From: Capnocytophaga canimorsus
GTDB taxonomy: Bacteria; Bacteroidota; Bacteroidia; Flavobacteriales; Flavobacteriaceae
Direction: 5' to 3'
Length of the DNA: 64,000 nucleotides
NCBI RefSeq assembly: GCF_002302565.1
Contig: NZ_CP022382.1
Coordinates: 381,001 to 445,000, forward strand
Shown one piece after another: positions 28,493-40,358 of the stretch. A program made the translations under genes and the position numbers. A model generated the notes under the pieces. It saw only the letters and a list, made by a program, of their open reading frames with translations, was not told where the DNA came from and searched no databases. Each line of letters starts with the position of its first letter. Within the stretch, counting starts at the first letter, position 1.

Positions 28493-29365
28493 CTACCCTC
28501 TTCGTTTGAAATATGCTAATAATTTCTGAGTATAACTCTCATCGGTACGGCAATGAATAATACCTCCACCCGATTTACGCATACTATTTTCAAAATATCT
28601 GACGTTTTCAATATAAAATTTCTCATAAAGGCTACGATTTGATCTTGACGCCGTATTTATATAAGCTAATTTTCCAGATTCGGCATCTTGTAGCATTACA
28701 TACCCCAAATCAGGCAAGGTCATTTCGTGATAGTCATATACCCGAATGCCTGTAACATCGTGTTTTCTAGCGGCAATTTGCAATGATTTCTGATAGTTTT
28801 TATCCATAAAATCAGAAAGCATAAACACAATTGCTTTCTTTTTTATCACCTGATTGAGAAACTCAAAAGCCATACCAATGTTGGTTTTTTGGCTCTTGGG
28901 TTTGAACTCAATAAGCTCACGAATAATACGTAGAATATGTGATTTTCCTTTTTTGGGCGGAATGTAGAGTTCTGTTTGGTCAGAAAAAAGTAAAACTCCC
29001 GTTTTGTCATTATTCTGAAGTGCAGAGAAAGCCAATGTTGCAGCAATTTCGGTAATTATTTCGCTTTTAAATTGCTGAGAAGTTCCAAAAAGCTCACTTC
29101 CACTAACATCAACCATTAACATTAGGGTAAGTTCACGTTCTTCTTCAAACACTTTCACGAAAGTTTCATTATAACGAGCAGTTACATTCCAATCGATATT
29201 GCGAATATCATCACCATACTGATAGGGTCGTACTTCTGAAAAAGTCATTCCACGTCCTTTAAAAGTAGAATGATACTCTCCCCCAAATATATTATCGCTA
29301 AGCCGACGCGTTTTTATTTCTATTTTTCGTACTTTTTTTAATATCTCTTTGGTGTCCATTGCCAA
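28493..29365 (-). CDS. DUF58 protein of the MoxR/Bat cluster
   Basis: A 290-residue cytoplasmic protein. The DUF58 signature YGDDIRNIDWNVTARYNETFVKVFEEERELTLMLMVDVSGS (shown here only as a pattern: positions about 50-90) leads into a VWA-like fold with DVSGS. It lies directly after moxR, as in most bacteria. It is thought to be an adaptor or client of the MoxR ATPase. Confidence 0.9.
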   Translation of the reverse strand: MAMDTKEILKKVRKIEIKTRRLSDNIFGGEYHSTFKGRGMTFSEVRPYQYGDDIRNIDWNVTARYNETFVKVFEEERELTLMLMVDVSGSELFGTSQQFKSEIITEIAATLAFSALQNNDKTGVLLFSDQTELYIPPKKGKSHILRIIRELIEFKPKSQKTNIGMAFEFLNQVIKKKAIVFMLSDFMDKNYQKSLQIAARKHDVTGIRVYDYHEMTLPDLGYVMLQDAESGKLAYINTASRSNRSLYEKFYIENVRYFENSMRKSGGGIIHCRTDESYTQKLLAYFKRRG

Positions 29366-29492
29366 AATAAATCTTTAAACCTTAAAGTTAGGTATAATAT
29401 TCGTAAGATGTTATAAACAAAGCCAACTATTTTTTATACCTTAAATATTGACTTTGTTTACTAGTAAATTATGTGGAAAACAATTTGTTTAA

Positions 29493-30509
29493 CTACGGAA
29501 CTTCAACGGTATTGACAATTTTGTTAATGATTTCAACAGAAGTAATGTTTTCAGCTTCAGCTTCGTAGGTTATCCCAATTCGATGGCGTAACACATCATA
29601 AATTACCGCTCTTACATCTTCGGGAATTACATAACCACGACGTTTAATAAAGGCGTGACACTTGGAGGCCGTAGCTAAGTTAATACTACCACGAGGCGAT
29701 GCTCCGAAATTGATAAGAGGTTTGAGGTCAGAAAGATTATATTTTTCAGGATAACGCGTAGCAAATATAATATCCAAAATGTATTTTTCGATTTTTTCAT
29801 CCATATACACCTCACGAACCACTTGTTGCGCGTTTTGAATTTGCTGCAAGCTAACCACTTGATTTATTTGGGGTTGGTTACCCGAAAGATTATTACGCAT
29901 AATAAACTGTTCTTCATCAAGTTTCGGATAATCAATAACCGTTTTTAACATAAAACGGTCAACCTGAGCCTCTGGAAGCGGATATGTACCTTCTTGTTCA
30001 ACAGGATTTTGAGTAGCCATTACCATAAAAGGCTTATCAAGAGCAAAGGTACTATCCCCTATGGTTACTTGTTTTTCCTGCATCGCCTCTAGTAAGGCAG
30101 ATTGCACCTTGGCTGGGGCTCGGTTTATCTCGTCTGCCAGTACGAAATTGGCAAAAATGGGTCCTTTCTTGATAGAAAATTCATTTTGTTTGATATTGTA
30201 GGTCATTGTACCGATAACATCAGCAGGAAGCAAATCGGGTGTAAACTGAATACGACTAAAACTTCCACTCACAGCTTTGGATAAGGTATTGATTGAAAGC
30301 GTTTTTGCAAGTCCAGGAACCCCTTCTAAAAGAATATGTCCTTGACCTAAAAGTCCTATAAGTAAAGCATCTACCATATGCTTCTGCCCTACAATGACTT
30401 TGTTCATCTCCCGAGAAAGAATATCAACAAAAACACTCTCACGTTCTATCTTTTCATTAATTTGGCTAATATTTACAGCTCCTTGACCATTAGTAGTATT
30501 AATTTCCAT
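29493..30509 (-). CDS. MoxR-family AAA+ ATPase
   Basis: A 338-residue cytoplasmic ATPase. Walker A is in LLEGVPGLAKT (about residues 60-70), Walker B in FVLADEINRAP, then sensor 1 MATQNPVEQEGTYPLPEAQ and the arginine-finger region. MoxR ATPases act as chaperones that activate or assemble VWA proteins, here probably BatA and BatB. It is the first gene of a nine-gene leftward cluster and is 127 bases from the DUF58 gene. Confidence 0.93.
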   Translation of the reverse strand: MEINTTNGQGAVNISQINEKIERESVFVDILSREMNKVIVGQKHMVDALLIGLLGQGHILLEGVPGLAKTLSINTLSKAVSGSFSRIQFTPDLLPADVIGTMTYNIKQNEFSIKKGPIFANFVLADEINRAPAKVQSALLEAMQEKQVTIGDSTFALDKPFMVMATQNPVEQEGTYPLPEAQVDRFMLKTVIDYPKLDEEQFIMRNNLSGNQPQINQVVSLQQIQNAQQVVREVYMDEKIEKYILDIIFATRYPEKYNLSDLKPLINFGASPRGSINLATASKCHAFIKRRGYVIPEDVRAVIYDVLRHRIGITYEAEAENITSVEIINKIVNTVEVP

Positions 30510-30734
30510 TATTCAAATAATTTTAATTGTAAATAACTTCAACAAATTTTGTTACATAAACCCCTGCAAGATATTAAAAATTTTGATTGGTAAACCTTAA
30601 TGAAGCGTTAAATGAAAAGATTTTTATAGGCTAAACTAAAACTCATCTACCTATATCTCTAAAAAACAGCACATTTACAACAATTTTATAATATCATATT
30701 TTTTTGTACTTTAGCCCCAAAACCTATACAAAAT

Positions 30735-31706
30735 ATGTCAATCATTGAAAGTTATCGGGAAGCTTTCCTTAAACGTTTAGAAAATTTCCCAGAAAAACAA
30801 GAACCTGCCAATTTGTATGCTCCTATGCACTATATCCTGCAGTTGGGTGGGAAACGTATTCGTCCAATACTTACCCTTATGGGAGCTGATATTTTCGGAA
30901 CGGATTATCAAAAAGCAATGTATGCGGCATTGGCAGTAGAAGTCTTTCATAATTTTTCTTTGGTTCACGATGATATTATGGACAAAGCCTCCTTAAGGCG
31001 AGGACAACAAACCATACACGAAAAATGGGACTTAAACACGGCTATTCTGTCTGGTGATGCAATGCTTATTATCGCCTATCAATTGTTTGAAAATTACGAA
31101 CCTACCATTTTTAGAGAGCTTGCTCAAATTTTTAGCAAAACTGCCTTAGAGGTTTGTGAAGGACAACAACACGATATGGATTTTGAAACCCGTAACGATG
31201 TAAAACCACAAGAATACCTACTGATGATAAAATACAAAACCGCTGTTTTAGTAGGAGCTGCCCTACAAATGGGAGCTATTGTAGCGAAAACTTCAGAAGA
31301 AAACAAAAAACGAATCTATGATTTTGGTGTGTTGCTCGGTATGGCTTTTCAGCTACAAGACGATTATTTAGACACTTTCGGGGATAAAGACTTCGGTAAA
31401 CGCATCGGTGGAGATATTCTAGAAAACAAAAAAACAATGCTAGTTCTAAAAGCTTTGGAAAATGCCAATGCCGAACAGCGCCAACAAATAATGCAATTAT
31501 ATACCTCCAAAAATACTGATGAAACTCACAAAATAGCCCTGGCTACAAAACTTTTTAAAGACACTCAAAGTGATGTTTTTCTGCGTGAAGAAATCAAAAA
31601 ATACACTTTTGAGGCTTTTACTATACTTGAAAATTTAGACATTCCGCAAAGCAAAAAAGAACTACTCAAAAAGTTTGGTACTGATTTAATGAACCGAAAA
31701 ATATAG
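30735..31706 (+). CDS. Polyprenyl diphosphate synthase
   Basis: A 323-residue trans-prenyltransferase that condenses isopentenyl diphosphate onto allylic diphosphates. The first Asp-rich motif is DDIMD (about residues 78-82) and the second is DDYLD (about 212-216), with the conserved GGKRIRP near the N-terminus. The residues before the first motif (VFHNFSLV) have no bulky block typical of farnesyl synthases, so a longer product (geranylgeranyl or a quinone side chain) is possible but not shown. Monocistronic, convergent with the TPR gene. Confidence 0.92.
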   Translation: MSIIESYREAFLKRLENFPEKQEPANLYAPMHYILQLGGKRIRPILTLMGADIFGTDYQKAMYAALAVEVFHNFSLVHDDIMDKASLRRGQQTIHEKWDLNTAILSGDAMLIIAYQLFENYEPTIFRELAQIFSKTALEVCEGQQHDMDFETRNDVKPQEYLLMIKYKTAVLVGAALQMGAIVAKTSEENKKRIYDFGVLLGMAFQLQDDYLDTFGDKDFGKRIGGDILENKKTMLVLKALENANAEQRQQIMQLYTSKNTDETHKIALATKLFKDTQSDVFLREEIKKYTFEAFTILENLDIPQSKKELLKKFGTDLMNRKI

Positions 31707-31780
31707 CCAGATACCTTTATAAAGAGTAATAAAATTTTGAAAATTCTGTGTGTTTGATCTACTTAAATTTTATTGTACTA

Positions 31781-33160
31781 TTATTGGAGCATCTCTCGTA
31801 CAAATCTGGTTTTGAAGAAATCGGGGAATTTTTTATTGAAAAATGGCACCCACTCCCACCCTTTTTCTATGGCTTTGGAAAGGTGTTTTTGAGCTTGGAA
31901 AAAGTTGTTAATACCCCAATATGCCACTGCTAAACGGTACTCGAAAGTGATTTCGTTAGGAAAAAGATACTCCACATCAGAAATAATTTCAATAACTTGC
32001 CGATATTGCTTGTGCAACAACAACAAATCCAACCAATTTGATATGGTATCCAACGAGTAATCACCGAAAGCAACAGCCTTACCAAAGGCTTGTTCGGCTT
32101 TTTTAAGGTCATTAACTGCCAAATTGATTTCGGCATATCGCTTCCAATAAAACGGATTTTCTTCTTCAAGTTGCAATACTTTGTAAAGATATTTTAACGA
32201 CTTGGCAAACTCACCTCTCAAATAATAAAACTCGGACAAATTCATCCACGACTTGCTAAGCTGAGGATCCTCTTGAACGGCTTTGAAATAATACTTCTCG
32301 GCACTTTCATCATCATTCATCTTTTCGTAACACTTCCCGATGTGTAAGAAAACTAGTGGCGAGGCATCATCCAAAGTAAGCGTAATTTTATAATTTTCAA
32401 TAGCTTTTTGATACTCTCCGAACATTTCCAGCACTTTTGCTTTTTCAAAATAAGCTCCCGTAAAAGTATCATCACTAATGATAGCAAAGTCAAAACAACG
32501 CAATGCCTCTTGCAAATTCTCTTGATGGATGTACTGCTTACCCAAATAATACCAAGCTATTTCACAATACGGACTTTGATTCAAAAACTGATTCAAAAAT
32601 GCTATACATTCTTGACTTTGCTCCAAAACGTCATAACAATAAATAAGTTGCTGAAGCGACATATAGTCCTGAGAATCTTCTTTTAAACAACGTATAAAAC
32701 ACGATTTTGCCTTGCTGTATTCCTCCATAAACAGATATTCCATAGCCATAAGCGAACAAATATCAGCTACATCATCAGTATATTTCATCGCTTGTTGAAG
32801 AAGCTCAATAGCTTTTTGATGATTTTTCAGTTTGGAATATAAATTAGCTTGTTGTACATAAACTTCTGAATTAGAAGGCTCTAATACAAATAATTGTTCT
32901 AAAATAACTGACGCTTCTTTCAATTGATCTTCAAAAATCAATATTTCTACTTGCAATAATTTCAGCGAAGTAGCCATAGGATGTTGTTGTAAACCAATAC
33001 CTAAGGCGTGTTTGGCTTTATTCATCTTCCCTAAATCTAAGTAATGCCCTATGATTTCTTCAAACTCCTCAACTTCAAAGAAAAACACGTGATTTTTCTT
33101 AAGCATTGATTCAAAGCGCAATACCGCATAATTTTCTTCTTCCCCTGAAAATAATGACAT
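31781..33160 (-). CDS. TPR-repeat protein
   Basis: A 459-residue protein with no signal peptide, made almost entirely of tandem TPR units (at least ten, from about residue 40 to 440, e.g. AYFEKAKVLEMFGEYQKAIENY). Probably a cytoplasmic scaffold. Flavobacterial homologues are annotated only as tetratricopeptide proteins. It is transcribed toward the polyprenyl synthase gene with 74 bases between them. No function can be assigned. Confidence 0.85.
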   Translation of the reverse strand: MSLFSGEEENYAVLRFESMLKKNHVFFFEVEEFEEIIGHYLDLGKMNKAKHALGIGLQQHPMATSLKLLQVEILIFEDQLKEASVILEQLFVLEPSNSEVYVQQANLYSKLKNHQKAIELLQQAMKYTDDVADICSLMAMEYLFMEEYSKAKSCFIRCLKEDSQDYMSLQQLIYCYDVLEQSQECIAFLNQFLNQSPYCEIAWYYLGKQYIHQENLQEALRCFDFAIISDDTFTGAYFEKAKVLEMFGEYQKAIENYKITLTLDDASPLVFLHIGKCYEKMNDDESAEKYYFKAVQEDPQLSKSWMNLSEFYYLRGEFAKSLKYLYKVLQLEEENPFYWKRYAEINLAVNDLKKAEQAFGKAVAFGDYSLDTISNWLDLLLLHKQYRQVIEIISDVEYLFPNEITFEYRLAVAYWGINNFFQAQKHLSKAIEKGWEWVPFFNKKFPDFFKTRFVREMLQ

Positions 33161-33372
33161 CTTTTATGAAAAAACTTAATTTGTGAAAGCAAAGTAAATA
33201 AAACCTAGCTAAGTACGTAACTTTTTTTAAAAATATTTTTCAACAAATTCACCAACAGCCCTCTAAATTTTATAATTTAATCATTTAATTAGGATATAAA
33301 AATCTTTTTTTATCCGTAAACATTTTGTAAATTGCATTCCGATTTTTTTACCAACCTTAAAAACACAAAAAT

Positions 33373-34818
33373 ATGGCAGATTCAAGGCATTATTCGTTGC
33401 AAATTTTATCGCACATTCAAAAAATGGTTGATATTCAACAAAAAGTCATTTACTTTTTATTGAGTTTGATTGTCGCTTTTGGGCTGACATATCTATTGTA
33501 CGAACCAGAATTAAATCGAGCGCAAATATACGTTTTGTTTTTACTTTTTTTAGCTATCGGTTTATGGATGACCGAAGCCATTCCTCCCTTTGCTACGGGA
33601 CTCTTAGTCTTTGGTTTTCTGATTTTTGCTACCAACAGCTACTACTCGGAGTTAGACCCCGAAAACGCCAAAACGTATTATCAAGATTACGTCAATACGT
33701 GGTCAAATAGTGTAATTTGGCTAATGTTAGGAGGTTTTTTTATGGCTGACGCTATGCAAAAAACACATTTAGATCGTATCGTTTTTAAAATGTCTATCTC
33801 GAAATTCGGTACGGCTCCCGAAAAAATCTTACTAGGGCTGATGCTTACTACCGCTGTTTTTTCGATGATAATGTCAAATACGGCAACCACAGCAATGATG
33901 GTAGCCTCTGTAGCCCCCTTTTTAAAAACGCTTCCCAAAGAATCCGATTTAAGTAAAGGAATTTTAATCGGGATTGCTGCAGCAGCTTCTATTGGTGGTA
34001 TGGGGACGCTTATTGGTTCGCCCCCAAATGCCATTGCCGTAGATGCTCTTGCCGACGAAGGTATCGGATTTTTGGAATGGATGTATGTAGGAATGCCCGT
34101 TTCTATCATTCTCACCTTTGTTACTTGGTATTTTTTGAAAAGGAAATACGTTAAAACCAACACTCCTATTGAAGTTCAGTTAGAAGAAACCCCAACTGAA
34201 GAAGAAAAGAAGGAAGACCCTCGTATTTTGAAAATGAAGAAAAATGTAGTGCTTTCGGTGCTTTGTGTAACCTTAATACTATGGCTTACCGAAAAGTTAC
34301 ACAACATCCCTGCTTCCATCATATCTTTAATTCCGATTATGTTACTAACTATGTTAGGGGTGGTCAAAGGAAATGATGTACGTCGCCTACCCTGGGATAC
34401 CCTTATGTTAGTTGCAGGAGGTTTAGCTTTAGGAATGGCAATCAAAGAAACTGGATTAGCCCAACATTACGTAGATAAGCTACAACAAATACATCTAAAT
34501 TTTTATGTTTTGGTGTTTTTCTTTGCCCTATTAACGGTATTACTCTCTAACGTAATGAGTAACACGGCAACGGCTACTATTTTGATTCCTATTGCCATTA
34601 TTTTAACCTATCAAAATCCTGTAGTACTCCCTATTGTGATTGGGTTAAGCGCCTCAACGGCTTTATTTTTGCCTATTTCAACACCTCCGAATGCCATTGC
34701 ATACAGTACCGGATTTTTGCAACAAAAGGATTTCCGCTATGCCGGACTTATCGTAGGGTTATTAGGTCCAATTTTAATTTGTGCCCTAACGATGCTCGTT
34801 TTTATGGTAATTTTATAA
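33373..34818 (+). CDS. SLC13/DASS-family sodium:anion symporter
   Basis: A 481-residue inner-membrane transporter with about 11 helices. The two SNT motifs that bind sodium and substrate are present: SNTATTAMM (about 168) and SNTATATIL (about 397), each followed by a second conserved loop (GSPPNAIA and STPPNAIA). Substrates of the family are dicarboxylates, tricarboxylates, sulphate or phosphate. The icd gene lies downstream, which fits a citrate-cycle acid but does not prove it. An internal Met at residue 18 is an alternative start. Confidence 0.9.
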   Translation: MADSRHYSLQILSHIQKMVDIQQKVIYFLLSLIVAFGLTYLLYEPELNRAQIYVLFLLFLAIGLWMTEAIPPFATGLLVFGFLIFATNSYYSELDPENAKTYYQDYVNTWSNSVIWLMLGGFFMADAMQKTHLDRIVFKMSISKFGTAPEKILLGLMLTTAVFSMIMSNTATTAMMVASVAPFLKTLPKESDLSKGILIGIAAAASIGGMGTLIGSPPNAIAVDALADEGIGFLEWMYVGMPVSIILTFVTWYFLKRKYVKTNTPIEVQLEETPTEEEKKEDPRILKMKKNVVLSVLCVTLILWLTEKLHNIPASIISLIPIMLLTMLGVVKGNDVRRLPWDTLMLVAGGLALGMAIKETGLAQHYVDKLQQIHLNFYVLVFFFALLTVLLSNVMSNTATATILIPIAIILTYQNPVVLPIVIGLSASTALFLPISTPPNAIAYSTGFLQQKDFRYAGLIVGLLGPILICALTMLVFMVIL

Positions 34819-34895
34819 AAACGAACAAGTTTAACAATACAAGAAAATGATTTCATATTTTTTGATATTTTTTCAAGAGTATTAAATCATTTTCA

Positions 34896-34903
34896 TACTT
34901 TTG
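34896..34903 (+). promoter_or_regulatory. Putative -7 element of icd
   Basis: TACTTTTG matches TAnnTTTG and lies 30 bases upstream of the icd ATG; the -33 box is weak. Confidence 0.45.
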
Positions 34904-34918
34904 TGCTTTATCAAATAA

Positions 34919-37156
<2,238 letters not shown>

Positions 37157-37170
37157 TCCTTTCAATCTTT

Positions 37171-37210
37171 ATGAAAAAAATGGCTGTCATACGACAGCCA
37201 TTTTTTTCAT
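37171..37210. terminator. Bidirectional terminator between icd and the ABC permease gene
   Basis: A perfect 18-bp stem (37171-37188 with 37193-37210), loop ATAC, with A tracts on one side and T tracts on the other. It can terminate both convergent units. Confidence 0.9.
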
Positions 37211-37225
37211 TATTTACATCATCTT

Positions 37226-38050
37226 TTACAAATCGCGACGTTTTATCAGATAGTAAGATAAGGTTACAAAAATTACCGTCCAGCCCATTACTGTAACTGC
37301 ATCTTGTAACTGCAAAGTATAATCTTTATCAAAACCTTGAGCGACTTGCTCCACTGCCGTTTTAATAGCTGATAATCGGGTAAAAGGCTCTTTTAAAAGG
37401 TTACTAATCGCTTGTAATGGAAAAAAGTCAACCAAAAACTTAAGAGATTCCAATTTGTAGTTTAGTATTGCTGAAAATATAGATTCTCCAATAAACCAAA
37501 TCACTAAAAAACCCAAAGCAAAAGCTGATTTTCGAGTCAAAACAGCAAAGAAAAGACAAATACTGAAAAATCCGACTAAGTTCAAAAAGTAAGCTATCAA
37601 ATATTCCATATCGGAAAAAATAATACCTATTTCATCATAAACCGAATAAATTCCTCCTAAAATAAGCGAGATTACAAAAACAACAAGTGTTGATATTGTA
37701 GCAAAAAGCAAAATAGTCAGAAACTTAGAAAGAATAAATTCTCTCTTACTTAATCCATCTATCAAGTTCTGTTTGAGCGTTTTATTACTATATTCACTGG
37801 CAATCATCGAGACAATAATGATAGCCAAAAATAGTTTGAAATGTATAGCGATGTAAGTATTAAAGTGCCAAATGAATGGAAAATTAAAAATGCCTTGATC
37901 GGCAAGTAAAAAATCAATACTGCCTATTTTTATGCGTATGGCTGAAATTAACGACAAAAAAGTGAGCAAAATGAAATAAGTAATAATCAAAATACGGCTA
38001 CTTTTGCTATTCCAGAGTTTTATGAGTTCTATTTGTAATAAACGTAACAT
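37226..38050 (-). CDS. ABC-transporter permease (ABC-2 type)
   Basis: A 274-residue membrane protein with six predicted helices and a start (MLRLLQIELIKLWNSKSSRILI) typical of ABC-2 permeases with a cytoplasmic amphipathic helix. It forms an export complex with the ATPase encoded three bases upstream. Such two-gene systems in this phylum are mostly of unknown substrate; antibiotic or lipid export are common guesses. Confidence 0.85.
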   Translation of the reverse strand: MLRLLQIELIKLWNSKSSRILIITYFILLTFLSLISAIRIKIGSIDFLLADQGIFNFPFIWHFNTYIAIHFKLFLAIIIVSMIASEYSNKTLKQNLIDGLSKREFILSKFLTILLFATISTLVVFVISLILGGIYSVYDEIGIIFSDMEYLIAYFLNLVGFFSICLFFAVLTRKSAFALGFLVIWFIGESIFSAILNYKLESLKFLVDFFPLQAISNLLKEPFTRLSAIKTAVEQVAQGFDKDYTLQLQDAVTVMGWTVIFVTLSYYLIKRRDL

Positions 38051-38053
38051 AAT

Positions 38054-38950
38054 TTATTTTTTTTCAGTGAGTTGTAAAAATTGTTCTTCTAAACTTTCTT
38101 TGCGCTGAATCAACATTGAGAGGACAATCCCTTCTTCAAAAAGCAATCGATTGAGCTGGGTGGGTTCAATCGTTTTTTTAGCAAAGGCCTTAACTACTCC
38201 GTTTTCAAGATAAACTTTCTCAAAATTTGCATTTTTTTGTAAGGTTTCAATCAAAAGTTGATTGTCAGTTGCGGCTAATTCAAAAAATCCGTGATTATTG
38301 GTAATGGCATCGGTTGGCCCGTTGTAAAGCATTTTTCCACTGCGCAGTACGATAACGTGCGAACATACTTTTTCCACTTCATCAAGTAGGTGTGATGCCA
38401 GTAAAACGGTTACACCTTGTTGGGCAATATGTTTTATCAGAGCCCTAATTTGATGTATTCCTTGAGGGTCTAATCCGTTAGTGGGTTCGTCTAAAATCAA
38501 AATTTCAGGGTCATTGAGTAGTGCCGAAGCAATAGCAAGACGTTGTTTCATTCCTAAAGAAAACGCTCTAAATTTTCGATTTTTAAATTCGGACAAGCCT
38601 ACCAAAGCCAATTTCTCTTCAATTTTATCGGTAGAAGCTTCCTTTATTTTACACACCAACTTTAAATTCTGATAAGCACTCATATACGGATAAAAATTCG
38701 GACGCTCAATAATAGCACCTACATGTTTGAGCGCCTGATGATTAGAATATCTACCACCAAACCAATGGTAATTTCCTGAAGTTTTATTTACCACACCGAG
38801 TACCATACCCAAAGTAGTTGATTTTCCGCTTCCGTTAGGACCTAACAAACCGTAAACTTTTCCTTTTTCGATTCGAAAAGAAACCCCATCGACAGCCCTA
38901 AATGCTCCAAAATCTTTTGTAAGTTTATCTATTTCTAAAATTGTTTGCAT
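38054..38950 (-). CDS. ABC-transporter ATPase
   Basis: A 298-residue cytoplasmic ATPase with Walker A GLLGPNGSGKST (about residues 34-45), signature LSLGMKQRLAIA, Walker B ILILDEPTNGLDP and the H-loop ASHLLDE. The C-terminal extension of about 80 residues is typical of gliding/antibiotic-type (CcmA-like) exporters. Cotranscribed with the permease. Confidence 0.92.
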   Translation of the reverse strand: MQTILEIDKLTKDFGAFRAVDGVSFRIEKGKVYGLLGPNGSGKSTTLGMVLGVVNKTSGNYHWFGGRYSNHQALKHVGAIIERPNFYPYMSAYQNLKLVCKIKEASTDKIEEKLALVGLSEFKNRKFRAFSLGMKQRLAIASALLNDPEILILDEPTNGLDPQGIHQIRALIKHIAQQGVTVLLASHLLDEVEKVCSHVIVLRSGKMLYNGPTDAITNNHGFFELAATDNQLLIETLQKNANFEKVYLENGVVKAFAKKTIEPTQLNRLLFEEGIVLSMLIQRKESLEEQFLQLTEKK

Positions 38951-39042
38951 AATAAATGATTTATATCCATTACTATTGACGATTACTAAATAAAAATGTT
39001 ACATTTCGCGACTACAAATAACGCATTTTTTTAGAAAATAAA

Positions 39043-39088
39043 TTTCTCTCTTTTTCCTTTGGGTTACCCCAAAGGAAAAAGAGAGAAA
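39043..39088. terminator. Long perfect palindrome downstream of alr
   Basis: A 21-bp perfect stem (39043-39063 with 39068-39088) with loop TTAC. It is 72 bases after the alr stop on the minus strand. A poly-pyrimidine/poly-purine arm (TTTCTCTCTTTTTCC) replaces the usual short GC stem and no long T run follows, so either an unusual terminator or an extragenic palindrome. Confidence 0.5.
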
Positions 39089-39159
39089 AACGATCCCCAA
39101 AAATTGCACTTACTAATGGAGTTTAAGATGGTTTTATAGAAGAGCAAAATGGAAAAGCA

Positions 39160-40299
39160 TCATTCCACATACACGCGTTTTATCCTTCTTGAAAGCGATG
39201 TAATTAGCTCATAAGAAATAGTTTGTGCTGTTTCTGCAAGAATTTCAGCCGTATGTTTTTCATCAAAAATAATTACTTCATCGCCCTCTTTACAATCAAT
39301 TTCTGTAATATCAACCATTAACATATCCATACAAACATTCCCTACAATGGATGCTTTTTTACCATTAATATACACAAAACCAATACCTTTTCCGTAAATT
39401 CTGTTTAATCCATCAGCGTGACCCACTGAAATAGTCGCCGTTCGAGTAGGAGCATCTGCTTGAAAGCCAAAATTATACCCCACATATCCTCCTTTGGGAA
39501 TATCGTGAATCTGAGAAATCAAACTCTTTAAAATCGTTATCGGACGAAAATTAGACTGATATTCAGCATCATTCCCAAAACCATACATTCCAATTCCACT
39601 ACGAACCATATCAAAATGCGCTTGAGGATAGTTCAAAATTCCAGAAGTATTACAATTATGAAACAATACTTTATAGGAAAAATATTTTTCGATAACTTTC
39701 TGACAATCTATAAATTGACGAATTTGCTCTTGCATACAATCTTCAGCATTTTTATCTTCTGAGGCAAACAAGTGCGAATATGCTGTCCTTACCCTAATTT
39801 GCTTTTTGTTGGATAAAATTTGACAGACATTTTCAATTTGCTGAGGAAGAAATCCTAAACGATTCATTCCTGTATTACACTTAATATGAACTGGATAACT
39901 ATCTAAATTGTTATCCATAGCAAAGCTAAGAAACATATCCAAAGTTCGATATGAATACAAAGTAGGTTCCAACTCATACGTTACAATTTCCTGAAAATGT
40001 GCTACTTGCGGATGAAGCACCAAAATAGGTTTTGTCACTCCAGATTTACGTAATTCAACCCCTTCTGAGGCATAAGCTACAGCAAAGTAGTCTGCTAAAT
40101 CTTTTTTTTCTAAATACTTGGCTATTTCACAATGATTATTTCCGTACGAAAAAGCCTTCACCACCGCCATAAACAGCGTATTTTCTTTCAATTTACTTTT
40201 CAGAAACTTCACATTGTGCTGCAAATTATCCAAACGGATTTCTAAAGTAGTTTCTTGTACCGATGTATGTTCGTTTTGGGCTTCTTTCTCTATATTCAT
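39160..40299 (-). CDS. alr: Alanine racemase
   Basis: A 379-residue PLP enzyme making D-alanine for peptidoglycan. Lys48 in AVVKAFSYG is the PLP lysine, with Phe replacing the usual AD of VKADAYG. NTGMNRLG, the RSGIGMYGFG segment and the C-terminal beta domain with TISVGHADG and VGNVCMDMLMVDIT are present. In some lineages this gene is fused to murF; here it is stand-alone. Monocistronic. Confidence 0.95.
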   Translation of the reverse strand: MNIEKEAQNEHTSVQETTLEIRLDNLQHNVKFLKSKLKENTLFMAVVKAFSYGNNHCEIAKYLEKKDLADYFAVAYASEGVELRKSGVTKPILVLHPQVAHFQEIVTYELEPTLYSYRTLDMFLSFAMDNNLDSYPVHIKCNTGMNRLGFLPQQIENVCQILSNKKQIRVRTAYSHLFASEDKNAEDCMQEQIRQFIDCQKVIEKYFSYKVLFHNCNTSGILNYPQAHFDMVRSGIGMYGFGNDAEYQSNFRPITILKSLISQIHDIPKGGYVGYNFGFQADAPTRTATISVGHADGLNRIYGKGIGFVYINGKKASIVGNVCMDMLMVDITEIDCKEGDEVIIFDEKHTAEILAETAQTISYELITSLSRRIKRVYVE

Positions 40300-40358
40300 A
40301 TACTAATTATTGTACTTACAATCTTTTTTCTCCTATGTGCCTACTGATTTTTCACTTT

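Noticed and set aside
33687..34163. 158-codon minus-strand frame inside the DASS transporter gene
   Set aside because: Shadow frame of a hydrophobic gene; the plus-strand protein has complete family motifs.
39091..39113. AAAAATTGCACTT near the alr palindrome, shared with dispersed repeat copy C
   Set aside because: Only 13 bases with no flanking similarity; likely chance in AT-rich DNA.
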